In this document: positions 9,636 to 22,374 of the stretch, piece after piece | Position numbering within the stretch: the stretch's first letter is position 1 | Layout: each line of letters opens with the position of its first letter | Assembly: GCF_001267885.1 (NCBI RefSeq) | Contig: NZ_CP012382.1 | Span: 1,971,001 to 2,035,000 of the forward strand | DNA: 64,000 nucleotides | Direction of reading: 5' to 3' | DNA from: Streptomyces ambofaciens ATCC 23877 | GTDB lineage: Bacteria > Actinomycetota > Actinomycetes > Streptomycetales > Streptomycetaceae | Position numbers and translations under genes: made by a program | The notes under the pieces: model-generated | Told to the model about the DNA's origin: nothing | Databases searched by the model: none | Seen by the model: the letters and a program-made list of their open reading frames with translations, nothing else

Positions 9636-9803
9636 ATGCGCGGCTGCTCCTGCAGGTACCCCGGCGGGTCCCGGTATCCCGGGCACTCCGCCCACCCCGG
9701 GTACTCCGCCCCTCCCGGCGACACCCGCTGCCCCGGTGACTCCGGCCACCCCGGTGACTCCGGGAACGCCGGTCCCACACCTCCCCGCCCCGCGGCCGGC
9801 TGA
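9636..9803 (+). CDS. 55-residue hexapeptide-repeat leader ORF between the B12 riboswitch and cobD
   Basis: The ATG at 9636 has GAGGA nine bases upstream, directly after the aptamer. The product begins MRGCSCR and continues with six tandem hexapeptides: YPGGSR, YPGHSA, HPGYSA, PPGDTR, CPGDSG, HPGDSG. The DNA repeats with an 18-base period; CCCCGGTGACTCCGG occurs exactly at 9731 and 9749. The TGA at 9801-9803 is followed after three bases by the cobD GTG, which has no convincing site of its own. A translated leader that couples the riboswitch to cobD is the simplest reading. It resembles no family I know; the Cys/His/Asp content could bind metal, which is speculation. Confidence 0.6.
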   Translation: MRGCSCRYPGGSRYPGHSAHPGYSAPPGDTRCPGDSGHPGDSGNAGPTPPRPAAG

Positions 9804-9806
9804 GCC

Positions 9807-10772
9807 GTGCGCGCCGAACGCGTCTTCGCGTACGGCGCCGCCGCCGGCCTTCTCGGCGACCTCCTCCTCGGCGATCCGCGCCGCGGGCACCCGGTCGCCG
9901 CGTTCGGCCGTGCCGCCGGTGCCGTGGAACGGGTGCTGTGGCGTGACCACCGGGGCCGGGGCGCGCTGCACACCGGCGTGTGCGCCGGTGGCGCCGTCGC
10001 CCTGGGGGCCGCCGCCGCACGCGCCGTACGCCGCTCCCCCGCCGCTTCCGTCGCGCTGACCGGCGCCGCCACCTGGGCCGTCGTCGGCGGGACCTCGCTC
10101 GCCCGGGAGGCCCGCTCGATCGGGCGGGCCCTGGAGGCCGGGGACGTCGAGACGGCCCGTGCGCGGCTGCCGCACCTGTGCGGACGGGATCCGCAGGCCC
10201 TGGACGCCGACGGAATCGCCCGGGCCGTCGTCGAGTCCGTCGCCGAGAACACCTCGGACGCGGTGGTGGGCGCCCTCGTGTGGGGCGCCGTCGCCGGAGT
10301 GCCCGGGCTCCTCGGCTTCCGGGCGGTGAACACCCTGGACGCCATGGTCGGCCACAAGTCCGCCCGGTACCGGCGCTACGGCTGGGCCTCGGCCCGGCTC
10401 GACGACCTCGCGGGCTGGCCCGGCGCCCGTCTGACCGCCGTCCTGGCCACCGTGGCCGGCGGCGACCCGCGGGGCGCCGTGCGGGCGTGGCGTGCCGACG
10501 CCGGACGGCATCCGAGCCCCAACGCGGGTCCCGTGGAGGCATCGTTCGCGGGCGCCCTCGGCGTGCGGCTCGGCGGCACGCTCTCCTACGGCGGGCGGGT
10601 GGAGCACCGGCCCGTCCTCAACGGGGCGGCCGGTCGCGCCGTCCTGGCCGGTTCCGGCGACATCGACCGGGCCGTCCGGCTCTCCCGGCGCGTGGGCTGG
10701 CTGGCGCTGGGCGTGTGCGCGGGCGCGCGGCTGCTCGCCCGCCGGGCACTCACGAAGGGACGTGACTCATGA
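9807..10772 (+). CDS. cobD: Adenosylcobinamide-phosphate synthase CobD/CbiB
   Basis: 321-residue polytopic membrane protein of the CbiB/CobD family, which attaches the aminopropanol linker to adenosylcobyric acid. Family landmarks are [17 protein letters not shown] near the N-terminus, [19 protein letters not shown] in the middle, and [20 protein letters not shown]. Hydrophobic segments flank these blocks. The start is GTG at 9807, three bases after the leader-ORF stop, with no good ribosome-binding site, which implies translational coupling. Its stop overlaps the cobQ start (ATGA). Confidence 0.93.
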   Translation: MRAERVFAYGAAAGLLGDLLLGDPRRGHPVAAFGRAAGAVERVLWRDHRGRGALHTGVCAGGAVALGAAAARAVRRSPAASVALTGAATWAVVGGTSLAREARSIGRALEAGDVETARARLPHLCGRDPQALDADGIARAVVESVAENTSDAVVGALVWGAVAGVPGLLGFRAVNTLDAMVGHKSARYRRYGWASARLDDLAGWPGARLTAVLATVAGGDPRGAVRAWRADAGRHPSPNAGPVEASFAGALGVRLGGTLSYGGRVEHRPVLNGAAGRAVLAGSGDIDRAVRLSRRVGWLALGVCAGARLLARRALTKGRDS

Positions 10773-12273
10773 GCGGTGGCCTCCTCGTCGCCGGTACCAC
10801 CTCCGACGCCGGCAAGAGCGTCGTCACCGCCGGGATCTGCCGCTGGCTGGTGCGCCAGGGCGTCAAGGTGGCGCCGTTCAAGGCGCAGAACATGTCGCTG
10901 AACTCCTTCGTGACCCGCGAGGGCGCGGAGATCGGGCGGGCGCAGGCCATGCAGGCGCAGGCGTGCCGGGTGGAGCCCACCGCGCTGATGAACCCGGTGC
11001 TGCTGAAGCCGGGCGGGGAGCGCAGCAGCCAGGTCGTGCTGCTCGGCAAGCCGGTCGGTGAGATGAGCGCCCGCGGCTACCACGGCGGGCGGCAGCGGCA
11101 GTTGCTCGGCACGGTGCTGGACTGTCTGGCCGAGCTGCGGGGCACGTATGACGCGGTGATCTGCGAGGGGGCGGGCAGTCCGGCCGAGATCAACCTGCGC
11201 CGGACCGACATCGTGAACATGGGGATCGCCCGGGGCGCCGGGCTCCCCGTCGTGGTCGTCGGCGACATCGACCGCGGCGGCGTCTTCGCCTCCTTCTTCG
11301 GCACGGTGGCCCTGCTGTCGCCCGAGGACCAGGCGCTGGTCGCCGGGTTCCTCGTCAACAAGTTCCGGGGCGACGTGTCGCTGCTGGAGCCCGGCCTGGA
11401 CATGCTCCACGGGCTCACCGGGCGGCGGACGTACGGCGTGCTGCCCTTCCGGCACGGGCTCGGGATCGACGAGGAGGACGGACTGCGCGTCTCCCTGCGC
11501 GGGACGGTGCGGGAGTCCGTCGTCGCGCCGCCGGTCGGCGAGGACGTGCTGCGGGTCGCCGTCTGCGCGGTTCCGCTGATGTCCAACTTCACGGACGTGG
11601 ACGCGCTGGCCGCCGAACCGGGGGTCGTGGTGCGGTTCGTGGACCGGCCGGAGGAACTCGCCGACGCCGATCTCGTGATCGTGCCGGGGACCCGCGGAAC
11701 GGTCCGGGCCCTGCGGTGGCTGCGGGAGCGCGGGCTCGCGGACGCGCTCGTCCGAAGGGCCGCGGCGGGCCGCCCGGTGCTCGGGATCTGCGGTGGCTTC
11801 CAGCTGCTCGGCGAGCACATCGAGGACGAGGTCGAGTCGCGCGCCGGGCACGTGGACGGGCTCGGACTGCTGCCCGTGCGGGTGCGGTTCGCCCGCGAGA
11901 AGACCCTCACCCGGCCGGTGGGCGAGGCCCTCGGCGAGCACGTCGAGGGGTACGAGATCCACCACGGGGTCGCCGAGGTCCTGGGTGGCGAGGCCTTCCT
12001 GGACGGCTGCCGGGTCGGCCCGACCTGGGGCACGCACTGGCACGGTTCGCTGGAGTCGGACGGTTTCCGGCGGGCGTTCCTGCGCGAGGTGGCCGCCGCC
12101 GCGGGCCGCCGCTTCGTGCCGGCCCCCGACACCTCGTTCGCCGCGCTGCGCGAGGAGCAGCTCGACCTGCTCGGCGACCTGATCGAACACCACGCGGACA
12201 CGGACGCGCTGTGGCGGCTCATCGAGTCCGGCGCGCCGCAAGGACTGCCCTTCATTCCACCGGGAGCACCCGC

Positions 12274-12277
<4 letters not shown>
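10769..12277 (+). CDS. cobQ: Cobyric acid synthase CobQ/CbiP
   Basis: 502-residue glutamine-dependent amidotransferase that amidates four side chains (b, d, e, g) of adenosylcobyrinic acid a,c-diamide. The N-terminal half is the P-loop amidoligase ([18 protein letters not shown], residues 8-25; [21 protein letters not shown]). The C-terminal half is a class I glutamine amidotransferase with the Cys nucleophile in [12 protein letters not shown] and the histidine region [10 protein letters not shown]. It starts in ATGA overlap with cobD and ends in ATGA overlap with cobN. Confidence 0.96.
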
Positions 12278-15935
<3,658 letters not shown>

Positions 15936-15939
<4 letters not shown>

Positions 15940-17957
15940 GTACCCCGTTCCCGTTCACGGCCGTCGTCGGCCAGGACGACCTGCGGCTCGCGCTGCTGCT
16001 GAACGCCGTCTCCCCGGCGGTCGGCGGGGTGCTGGTGCGCGGCGAGAAGGGCACCGCCAAGTCCACGGCCGTGCGGGCGCTGTCGGCGCTGATGCCGCAG
16101 GTGGACGTCGTCTCCGGGTGCCGCTTCTCCTGCGACCCGGACGCCCCCGACCCCGCCTGCCCGGACGGCCCGCACGAGCCGGGCGCCCGCGTCTCGCGCC
16201 CGGCGCGGATGGTGGAGCTCCCCGTCGGCGCCTCCGAGGACCGGCTGGTGGGCGCCCTCGACATCGAGCGGGCGCTCGCGGAGGGCGTGAAGGCCTTCGA
16301 GCCGGGCCTGCTGGCCGACGCGCACCGCGGGATCCTCTACGTCGACGAGGTCAACCTGCTCCACGACCACCTGGTGGACCTGCTGCTGGACGCCGCCGCG
16401 ATGGGCGCCTCCTACGTCGAGCGCGAGGGCGTGTCGGTGCGGCACGCCTCGAAGTTCCTGCTCGTCGGGACCATGAACCCGGAAGAGGGCGAGCTGCGGC
16501 CGCAGTTGCTCGACCGGTTCGGACTGACCGTCGAGGTCGCGGCCTCGCGCGAGCCCGACCAGCGGGTGGAGGTCGTCCGGCGCCGGCTGGCGTACGACGA
16601 CGACCCGGCCGCCTTCGCCGCGCGCTGGGCCGACGAGGAGGCCGCCGTGCGGGCGCGGATCACGGCGGCGCGGGAACTGCTGCCGTCGGTGCGGCTCGGC
16701 GACGGGGCGCTCCGGCAGATCGCGGCGACCTGTGCCGCCTTCGAGGTGGACGGCATGCGGGCCGACATCGTGATGGCGCGGACGGCGACCGCGCTGGCGG
16801 CCTGGGCCGGGCGGACCGACGTGCTCGCCGAGGACGTACGGCAGGCCGCGCTGCTGGCCCTTCCGCACCGGCGGCGGCGCAACCCGTTCGACGCGCCGGG
16901 TCTCGACGAGGACAAGCTCGACGAGACGCTGGAGGAGTTCGGTGGGCCGGGCGAGAGCGACGGGGACGGCGACGACGATCCGGACCCGGGTCCGGACGGT
17001 CCCGGCGGCCCCGGAGGGCAGCCGGAGCCCGACGACGCCCCGCAGGGCGACGGCGACACCGCCGCGCGCCCCGAGGCGGGGGAGGACGGGGAACCGCAGC
17101 CCCGCGGTGGAGGCGCCGGCGAGCAGTCCCCGGCGCGTGCCGCCGAGCCCTTCCGTACGAAGGTGCTGAGCGTGCCGGGGCTGGGTGAGGGTGCCGCCGG
17201 GCGGCGTTCGCGGGCGCGGACCGAGCACGGGCGGACCACCGGGGCGCGGCGGCCCCGGGGAGCGCTGACCAAGCTGCACCTGGCGGCCACCGTGCGGGCG
17301 GCCGCCCCGCACCAGCGGGCGCGGGGCCGGAGCGGGCCCGGGCTGGTGGTGCGCCGGGACGACCTGCGGCAGGCGACCCGGGAGGGACGCGAGGGCAATC
17401 TCGTGCTGTTCGTCGTGGACGCCTCCGGGTCGATGGCGGCGCGGCAGCGGATGAGCGCCGTGAAGGGTGCCGTGCTGTCGCTGCTGCTCGACGCCTACCA
17501 GCGGCGGGACAAGGTGGGGCTGGTGACCTTCCGGGGTTCGGCCGCCGATGTCGCGCTGCCCCCGACCTCGTCGGTGGACGCGGCGGCGGCCCGGCTGGAG
17601 TCGCTGCCGACGGGCGGCCGTACGCCGCTGGCGGCCGGGCTGCTCAGGGCCCACGAGGTGCTGCGGGTCGAGCGGCTGCGGGACCCCGCGCGGCGGGCGC
17701 TGGTCGTGGTGGTGACGGACGGACGGGCCACCGGCGGTCCGGAGCCGGTCTCGCTCGCCTCGCGTGCGGCGCGGCTGTTCGCGGCCGACGGGGTCGCCTC
17801 CGTCGTCGTGGACTGCGAGTCGGGGCCGGTGCGGCTGGGGCTGGCCGGGCGGCTGGCGGGTGAGCTGGGCGGTACGGCGGTGACGCTCGACGAGCTGCGG
17901 GCGGACTCGATCGCCGGTCTGGTGAAGGACGTTCAGGGCAGCAGGAGGGCCGCGTAA
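15936..17957 (+). CDS. Fused ChlI-ChlD type chelatase ATPase, partner of CobN
   Basis: 673 residues. Residues 1-330 are an AAA+ ChlI-like ATPase with Walker [10 protein letters not shown] (about 30-38), Walker [15 protein letters not shown], and [11 protein letters not shown]. An acidic Pro/Gly/Asp linker (about 330-420) leads to a C-terminal von Willebrand A domain with the MIDAS motif [13 protein letters not shown] and [11 protein letters not shown]. CobS/CobT are not in the window, so this fusion is probably the motor for CobN (inference from adjacency and family). The GTG at 15936 overlaps the cobN stop. The next gene overlaps its stop by one base (TAATG). Confidence 0.9.
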
Positions 17958-18556
17958 TGCCGCAGGGACAGCCGAGTGTGATCCCCGACGACGGACTGAC
18001 GACCCGTCAGCGGCGCAATCGCCCGCTGGTCGTCGTGCACACGGGCATCGGCAAGGGCAAGTCCACCGCCGCCTTCGGGCTGGCGCTGCGCGCCTGGAAC
18101 CAGGGATGGCCGATCGGGGTGTTCCAGTTCGTCAAGTCGGCCAAGTGGAAGGTCGGCGAGGAGAACGCCCTGCGCGTGCTGGGCGCCAGCGGCGAGGGCG
18201 GGACCGTCGACTGGCACAAGATGGGCGAGGGCTGGTCCTGGGTCCAGCGCGACGCGCAGATGGACAACGAGGAGAAGGCCCGGGAGGGCTGGGAGCAGGT
18301 CAAGCGGGACCTGGCGGCCGAGACGTACAGGCTGTACGTGCTGGACGAGTTCGCCTACCCCATGCACTGGGGGTGGGTCGACACCGACGAGGTGGTGTCG
18401 GTGCTGCGCGACCGGCCCGGGACCCAGCACGTCGTGATCACCGGGCGGAACGCGCCGGAGAGGCTGGTGGACCTCGCCGACCTCGTCACCGACATGTCCA
18501 AGGTCAAGCATCCGATGGACGCGGGGCAGAAGGGGCAGAGGGGCATCGAGTGGTGA
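17957..18556 (+). CDS. cobO: Cob(I)yrinic acid a,c-diamide adenosyltransferase CobO/BtuR
   Basis: 199-residue CobA/CobO-type corrinoid adenosyltransferase, which transfers the 5'-deoxyadenosyl group of ATP to reduced cobalt. The P-loop HTGIGKGKSTAAFGLALRAW (about residues 28-47) and LYVLDEFAYPMHWGWVD are diagnostic, and the family C-terminus TDMSKVKHPMDAGQKGQRGI is complete. Its start overlaps the previous stop (TAATG) and its stop overlaps cobB (GTGA). Confidence 0.96.
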   Translation: MPQGQPSVIPDDGLTTRQRRNRPLVVVHTGIGKGKSTAAFGLALRAWNQGWPIGVFQFVKSAKWKVGEENALRVLGASGEGGTVDWHKMGEGWSWVQRDAQMDNEEKAREGWEQVKRDLAAETYRLYVLDEFAYPMHWGWVDTDEVVSVLRDRPGTQHVVITGRNAPERLVDLADLVTDMSKVKHPMDAGQKGQRGIEW

Positions 18557-19944
18557 CCTCGTCCTCGTCCGCTTCGTCGTCCGTGCCCCGGCTGGTCATC
18601 GCCGCGCCCTCCTCGGGCAGCGGCAAGACCACCGTCGCCACCGGGCTGATGGCCGCGCTCACGGCGCGGGGGCTCGCCGTGTCGCCGCACAAGGTCGGGC
18701 CCGACTACATCGACCCCGGGTACCACTCCCTGGCCACCGGCCGGGCGGGGCGCAACCTCGACGCCTACCTGTGCGGGCCCGAGCTGGTCGGGCCGCTGTT
18801 CCTGCACGGGGCGCGCGGGTGCGACATCGCCGTGGTCGAGGGCGTGATGGGGCTGTACGACGGGGCCGCGGGCGAAGGCGAGCTGGCGTCCACCGCGCAG
18901 ATCGCGAAGGTGCTGCGGGCGCCGGTCGTGCTGGTCGTGGACGCGTCGTCGCAGTCGCGGTCGGTGGCGGCCCTGGTGCACGGGTTCGCGTCCTGGGACC
19001 CGGAGGTGCGGATCGGGGGCGTGATCCTGAACAAGGTGGGGTCGGACCGGCACGAGGCGTTGCTGCGGGAGGCGCTCGACGCCGTCGGGGTGCCGGTGCT
19101 GGGGGTGCTGCGGCGGGCGCCGCAGGTCTCCACCCCGTCGCGGCATCTGGGACTGGTGCCGGTCGCCGAGCGGGGGGCGGAGGCGGTCGACGCCGTGGCG
19201 GCGATGGCGGCGCAGGTCTCCGACGGTTGTGATCTGGAGGCGTTGGTCGCGTTGGCGCGGGCTGCCGGGCCGTTGCCGGGGGGCGTGGCCCCCTGGACCC
19301 CCGAGCCCACCCACGGCCCGGCTCGGTCGGACCGGAAGTCACCACCGCGCGTCGCGATCGCCGGTGGTGCGGCCTTCACGTTCTCCTACGCCGAGCACGC
19401 CGAACTGCTCGCCGCCGCCGGGGCCGAGGTCGTCACCTTCGACCCGCTGCGGGACGAGGAACTCCCCGAGGCGACCGCCGGGCTGGTCGTCGGCGGCGGG
19501 TTCCCCGAGGTGTACGCCGCCGAGCTGTCGGCCAACGAGCCGCTGCGCAGGGCCGTCGCCGCACTCGCGCTGAGCGGCGCCCCCGTCGCCGCCGAGTGCG
19601 CGGGGCTGCTGTACCTGTGCCGGGAGCTGGACGGGGCGCCCATGTGCGGGGTGCTGGACGCCTCCGCGCGGATGTCCGGGCGGCTGACGCTGGGCTACCG
19701 GGACGCCGTGGCCGTCAGCGACAGCGCGCTGGCCGTCGCGGGGACGCGGATGCGGGGCCACGAGTTCCACCGGACGGTCGTGGAGCCGGGGGCCGGGGCG
19801 GCCGCGGCGTGGGGGATGCGGGCGCCCGAGCGGCGCGTCGAGGGATTCGTGGAACGCGGTGTGCACGCGAGCTATCTGCACACGCACTGGGCGTCCGAGC
19901 CCGGTGTCGCCCGTCGGTTCGTGGAGAGGTGCCGGACGTCATGA
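18553..19944 (+). CDS. cobB: Cobyrinic/hydrogenobyrinic acid a,c-diamide synthase CobB/CbiA
   Basis: 463 residues. It amidates the a and c acetates using glutamine and ATP. After a short Ser-rich leader, the P-loop APSSGSGKTTVATGL and KVGPDYIDPGYH mark the amidoligase half. The C-terminal half is a class I amidotransferase with Cys in AECAGLLYLCREL and the family end HASYLHTHWASEP. The GTG start overlaps cobO and the stop overlaps cobI. A Pro-rich insert (about 235-258) joins the two halves. Confidence 0.96.
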   Translation: MTSSSSASSSVPRLVIAAPSSGSGKTTVATGLMAALTARGLAVSPHKVGPDYIDPGYHSLATGRAGRNLDAYLCGPELVGPLFLHGARGCDIAVVEGVMGLYDGAAGEGELASTAQIAKVLRAPVVLVVDASSQSRSVAALVHGFASWDPEVRIGGVILNKVGSDRHEALLREALDAVGVPVLGVLRRAPQVSTPSRHLGLVPVAERGAEAVDAVAAMAAQVSDGCDLEALVALARAAGPLPGGVAPWTPEPTHGPARSDRKSPPRVAIAGGAAFTFSYAEHAELLAAAGAEVVTFDPLRDEELPEATAGLVVGGGFPEVYAAELSANEPLRRAVAALALSGAPVAAECAGLLYLCRELDGAPMCGVLDASARMSGRLTLGYRDAVAVSDSALAVAGTRMRGHEFHRTVVEPGAGAAAAWGMRAPERRVEGFVERGVHASYLHTHWASEPGVARRFVERCRTS

Positions 19945-20672
19945 GCAGCAGGCTGGTCGGAGTGGGGGTCGGGCCCGGGGACCCCGAGCTGGTGACCGTC
20001 AAGGGCGTCAACGCGCTGCGCGCCGCAGACGTCGTCGTCGTCCCCGTCATGGACACCGGGGAGCGGGGGCGGGCCGAGGCGACCGTGCTGCACTACGCAC
20101 CCGCCGAGAAGGTCGTCCGCGTCGTGTTCGCGCTGAACGAGCGCACCGACCGGGCCCGCCGCGAGGCGGCCTGGGACGCGGCCGGGCAGCGGGTGGCCGG
20201 GCTCCTGCGGGCGCACGGCACCGTGGCCTTCGCGACCATCGGCGACCCCAACGTGTACTCGACCTTCACGTACCTTGCGCAGACCGTCGGCGAGCTGGTG
20301 CCCGGCACCCTCGTGGAGACCGTGCCGGGCATCACCGCCATGCAGGACCTCGCGGCCCGGTCGGGTGCCGTGCTGACCGAGGGCACCGAGCCGCTGACGC
20401 TGGTGCCGGTGACCGCGGGGGCCGCCGTGCTCAAGGACGCGCTGAACGGGCCCGGCACGGTCGTCGCCTACAAGTTCGGCCGGCAGGCCGCCGAGGTCGC
20501 CGAGGCGCTGCGGGAGACCGGGCGGCTGGACGACGCGGTGTGGGGGTCGGCGCTGGGACTGCCGGAGGAGTCCGTGCGGGCGGCGGCGGAACTGGACGGC
20601 GCCCCGCTGCCCTACCTGTCGACGCTCATCGCTCCCGCCCGGCGCGAGGGCGGCCGGGGCGGGAAGCTGTGA
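19941..20672 (+). CDS. cobI: Precorrin-2 C20-methyltransferase CobI/CbiL
   Basis: 243-residue SAM-dependent tetrapyrrole methylase. The N-terminal GVGVGPGDPELVTVKGVNAL loop and the C20-methyltransferase block ATIGDPNVYSTFTYLAQTV are clear, followed by VPGITAMQDLAA. ATGA overlap with cobB. It is the last gene of the first half of the operon; an opposite-strand ZIP gene follows 20 bases after its stop. Confidence 0.95.
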   Translation: MSSRLVGVGVGPGDPELVTVKGVNALRAADVVVVPVMDTGERGRAEATVLHYAPAEKVVRVVFALNERTDRARREAAWDAAGQRVAGLLRAHGTVAFATIGDPNVYSTFTYLAQTVGELVPGTLVETVPGITAMQDLAARSGAVLTEGTEPLTLVPVTAGAAVLKDALNGPGTVVAYKFGRQAAEVAEALRETGRLDDAVWGSALGLPEESVRAAAELDGAPLPYLSTLIAPARREGGRGGKL

Positions 20673-20692
20673 GCCATTCCGGCGGGGGCGCC

Positions 20693-21421
20693 TCATTCGG
20701 CGACGCCCACCACCAGCCAGATGAACGCCGCGCCCGCGACCGTGCACAGCAGGGTCGAGCGGGCGGGGTGCTCGTGATGGGCCTCGGGGAGGATCTCGGC
20801 CGCGGCGAGGTAGAGCAGTACGCCGCCGAAGAGGCCGAGGTAGGCGCCCAGGGCCTGCTCCGGGATGGTGAACAGCAGGGTCGAGGCCGCGCCGAGCACG
20901 GGGGCGCAGGCGTCGGCGAACAGCATGGCCACGGCCCGGCGGCGGGCGTTCCCGTACAGGCTGGTCAGCGTGTAGGTGTTGAAGCCGTCCGCGAAGTCGT
21001 GGGCGATCACGGCCATCGCGACCGCCGCACCCATGCCGCCGCCGACCTGGAAGGCCGCGCCGATCGCCACGCCGTCCATCGCGCTGTGCCCGACCATCGC
21101 GGCGGCGGCCGTCAGGCCCACCTGGGGCGAACGGTGCCCGTGCTCGTCGGCGCCGTGCGCCGCGCGGCGGGCCGCCAGCAGGCGCTCCACCAGATGTGCG
21201 AACAGGAACCCGGCGACGAAGAGCAGCAGCGCCGCCGGCACGCCGAACACCTCGTCGCCCGCCGCCTCCAGGGCTTCGGGCAGCAGGTCGAGGCCGACCA
21301 CGCCCAGCATCAGGCCACCGGCCAGCCCCAGGACCAGGTGACGCCGGTCGGTCACGCGCTGTGCCGTCCAGCCACCGGCCAGGGTCATCAGGAACGCGCC
21401 CAGCGCGACGAAGACCGCCAT
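20693..21421 (-). CDS. ZIP family metal transporter
   Basis: 242-residue membrane protein with about eight hydrophobic segments. The ZIP signature is in two conserved metal-binding helices: GHSAMDGVAIGAAFQ and IAHDFADGFNTYTL. The loop ADEHGHRSP is short and His-containing, and the C-terminal LPEAHHEHPA adds more. ZIPs import zinc and other divalent metals into the cytosol. It is antisense-oriented inside the cobalamin operon between cobI and cobM, so a role in cobalt or zinc supply is possible but unproven. No Zur-like palindrome is evident in the 90 bases upstream. Confidence 0.88.
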   Translation of the reverse strand: MAVFVALGAFLMTLAGGWTAQRVTDRRHLVLGLAGGLMLGVVGLDLLPEALEAAGDEVFGVPAALLLFVAGFLFAHLVERLLAARRAAHGADEHGHRSPQVGLTAAAAMVGHSAMDGVAIGAAFQVGGGMGAAVAMAVIAHDFADGFNTYTLTSLYGNARRRAVAMLFADACAPVLGAASTLLFTIPEQALGAYLGLFGGVLLYLAAAEILPEAHHEHPARSTLLCTVAGAAFIWLVVGVAE

Positions 21422-21510
21422 GGGCCCTTGCTATCCGATCAGGGCGCGCATCCGTGCGCACGACAGCAGCAACCGCAGTAAGTATGCGTAGTAGGAGAGG
21501 ACCTGTCCCC

Positions 21511-22374
21511 ATGGCTTCCGAGGCCTCCGTGACTCCCGAGGTGTCCCCCGCTTCCCCGGCCGGGGAGCCCACCGGCAAGGTGACCTTCGTCGGTGCCGGC
21601 CCCGGCGCCGCCGACCTGCTGACGTTCCGCGCCGCGCGGGCCATCGCCGAGGCCGACGTCGTGATCTGGGCGGCCAGCCTGGTCCAGGAGGAGGTGCTCC
21701 GGCACGCGCGTCAGGACGCGGAGATCCTGGACTCGGCGACGATGTCGCTGGAGGACGTCGTCGCCGTCTACCGGCGGGCCCGTGCGGAAGGGCTGCGGGT
21801 CGCCCGCATCCACTCCGGCGACCCTGCCCTGTGGGGCGGGACGCAGGAGCAGCTCGACCGGTGCGCGGAGATCGGCATCGCGACCGAGGTCGTGCCCGGC
21901 GTCTCCGCGTTCTCCGCGGTGGCCGCGCTCGCGCAGCGGGAGCTGACCATTCCGGAGGTCGCGCAGTCCGTCGTCCTGACGCGGCTCGGCGGCGGCAAGA
22001 CGCCCATGCCGCCCGGGGAGGAGGTCCGCGAGTTCGCCAAGCACGGCACCACCATGGCGGTCTTCCTGTCGGCGGCCCGCAGCGGCCAGCTGGTGCGCGA
22101 GCTGCTGGAGGGCGGCTACCCGACCGAGACGCCGGTCGTCGTCGCCTACCAGGCCACCTGGCCGGAGGAGCTGGTCGTGCGGTGCACGATCGGCACGCTG
22201 GAGGAGACGGTCAAGGAGCACAAGCTCTGGAAGCACACCCTGTTCCTGGTCGGCCCGGCCCTGGACGCGCACGGCACCCGCTCGCACCTGTACCACCCGG
22301 GGCACTTCCACGGCTATCGCAAGGCCGACCCCGAGGCGCGCAGGGAGCTGCGCAGGCGGGGTGCCGGCACGTGA
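21511..22374 (+). CDS. cobM: Precorrin-4 C11-methyltransferase CobM/CbiF
   Basis: 287-residue SAM-dependent methylase. After a 25-residue Pro/Ser/Glu extension come VTFVGAGPGAADLLTFRAAR, ARIHSGDPALWGGTQEQLDR and EVVPGVSAFSAVAALAQ, all CobM landmarks. The ATG at 21511 follows GGAGAGG by about ten bases. It starts the second half of the cobalamin operon; its promoter must lie in the 89-base gap 21422-21510 or transcription reads through the ZIP gene. The stop overlaps cobL (GTGA). Confidence 0.95.
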   Translation: MASEASVTPEVSPASPAGEPTGKVTFVGAGPGAADLLTFRAARAIAEADVVIWAASLVQEEVLRHARQDAEILDSATMSLEDVVAVYRRARAEGLRVARIHSGDPALWGGTQEQLDRCAEIGIATEVVPGVSAFSAVAALAQRELTIPEVAQSVVLTRLGGGKTPMPPGEEVREFAKHGTTMAVFLSAARSGQLVRELLEGGYPTETPVVVAYQATWPEELVVRCTIGTLEETVKEHKLWKHTLFLVGPALDAHGTRSHLYHPGHFHGYRKADPEARRELRRRGAGT

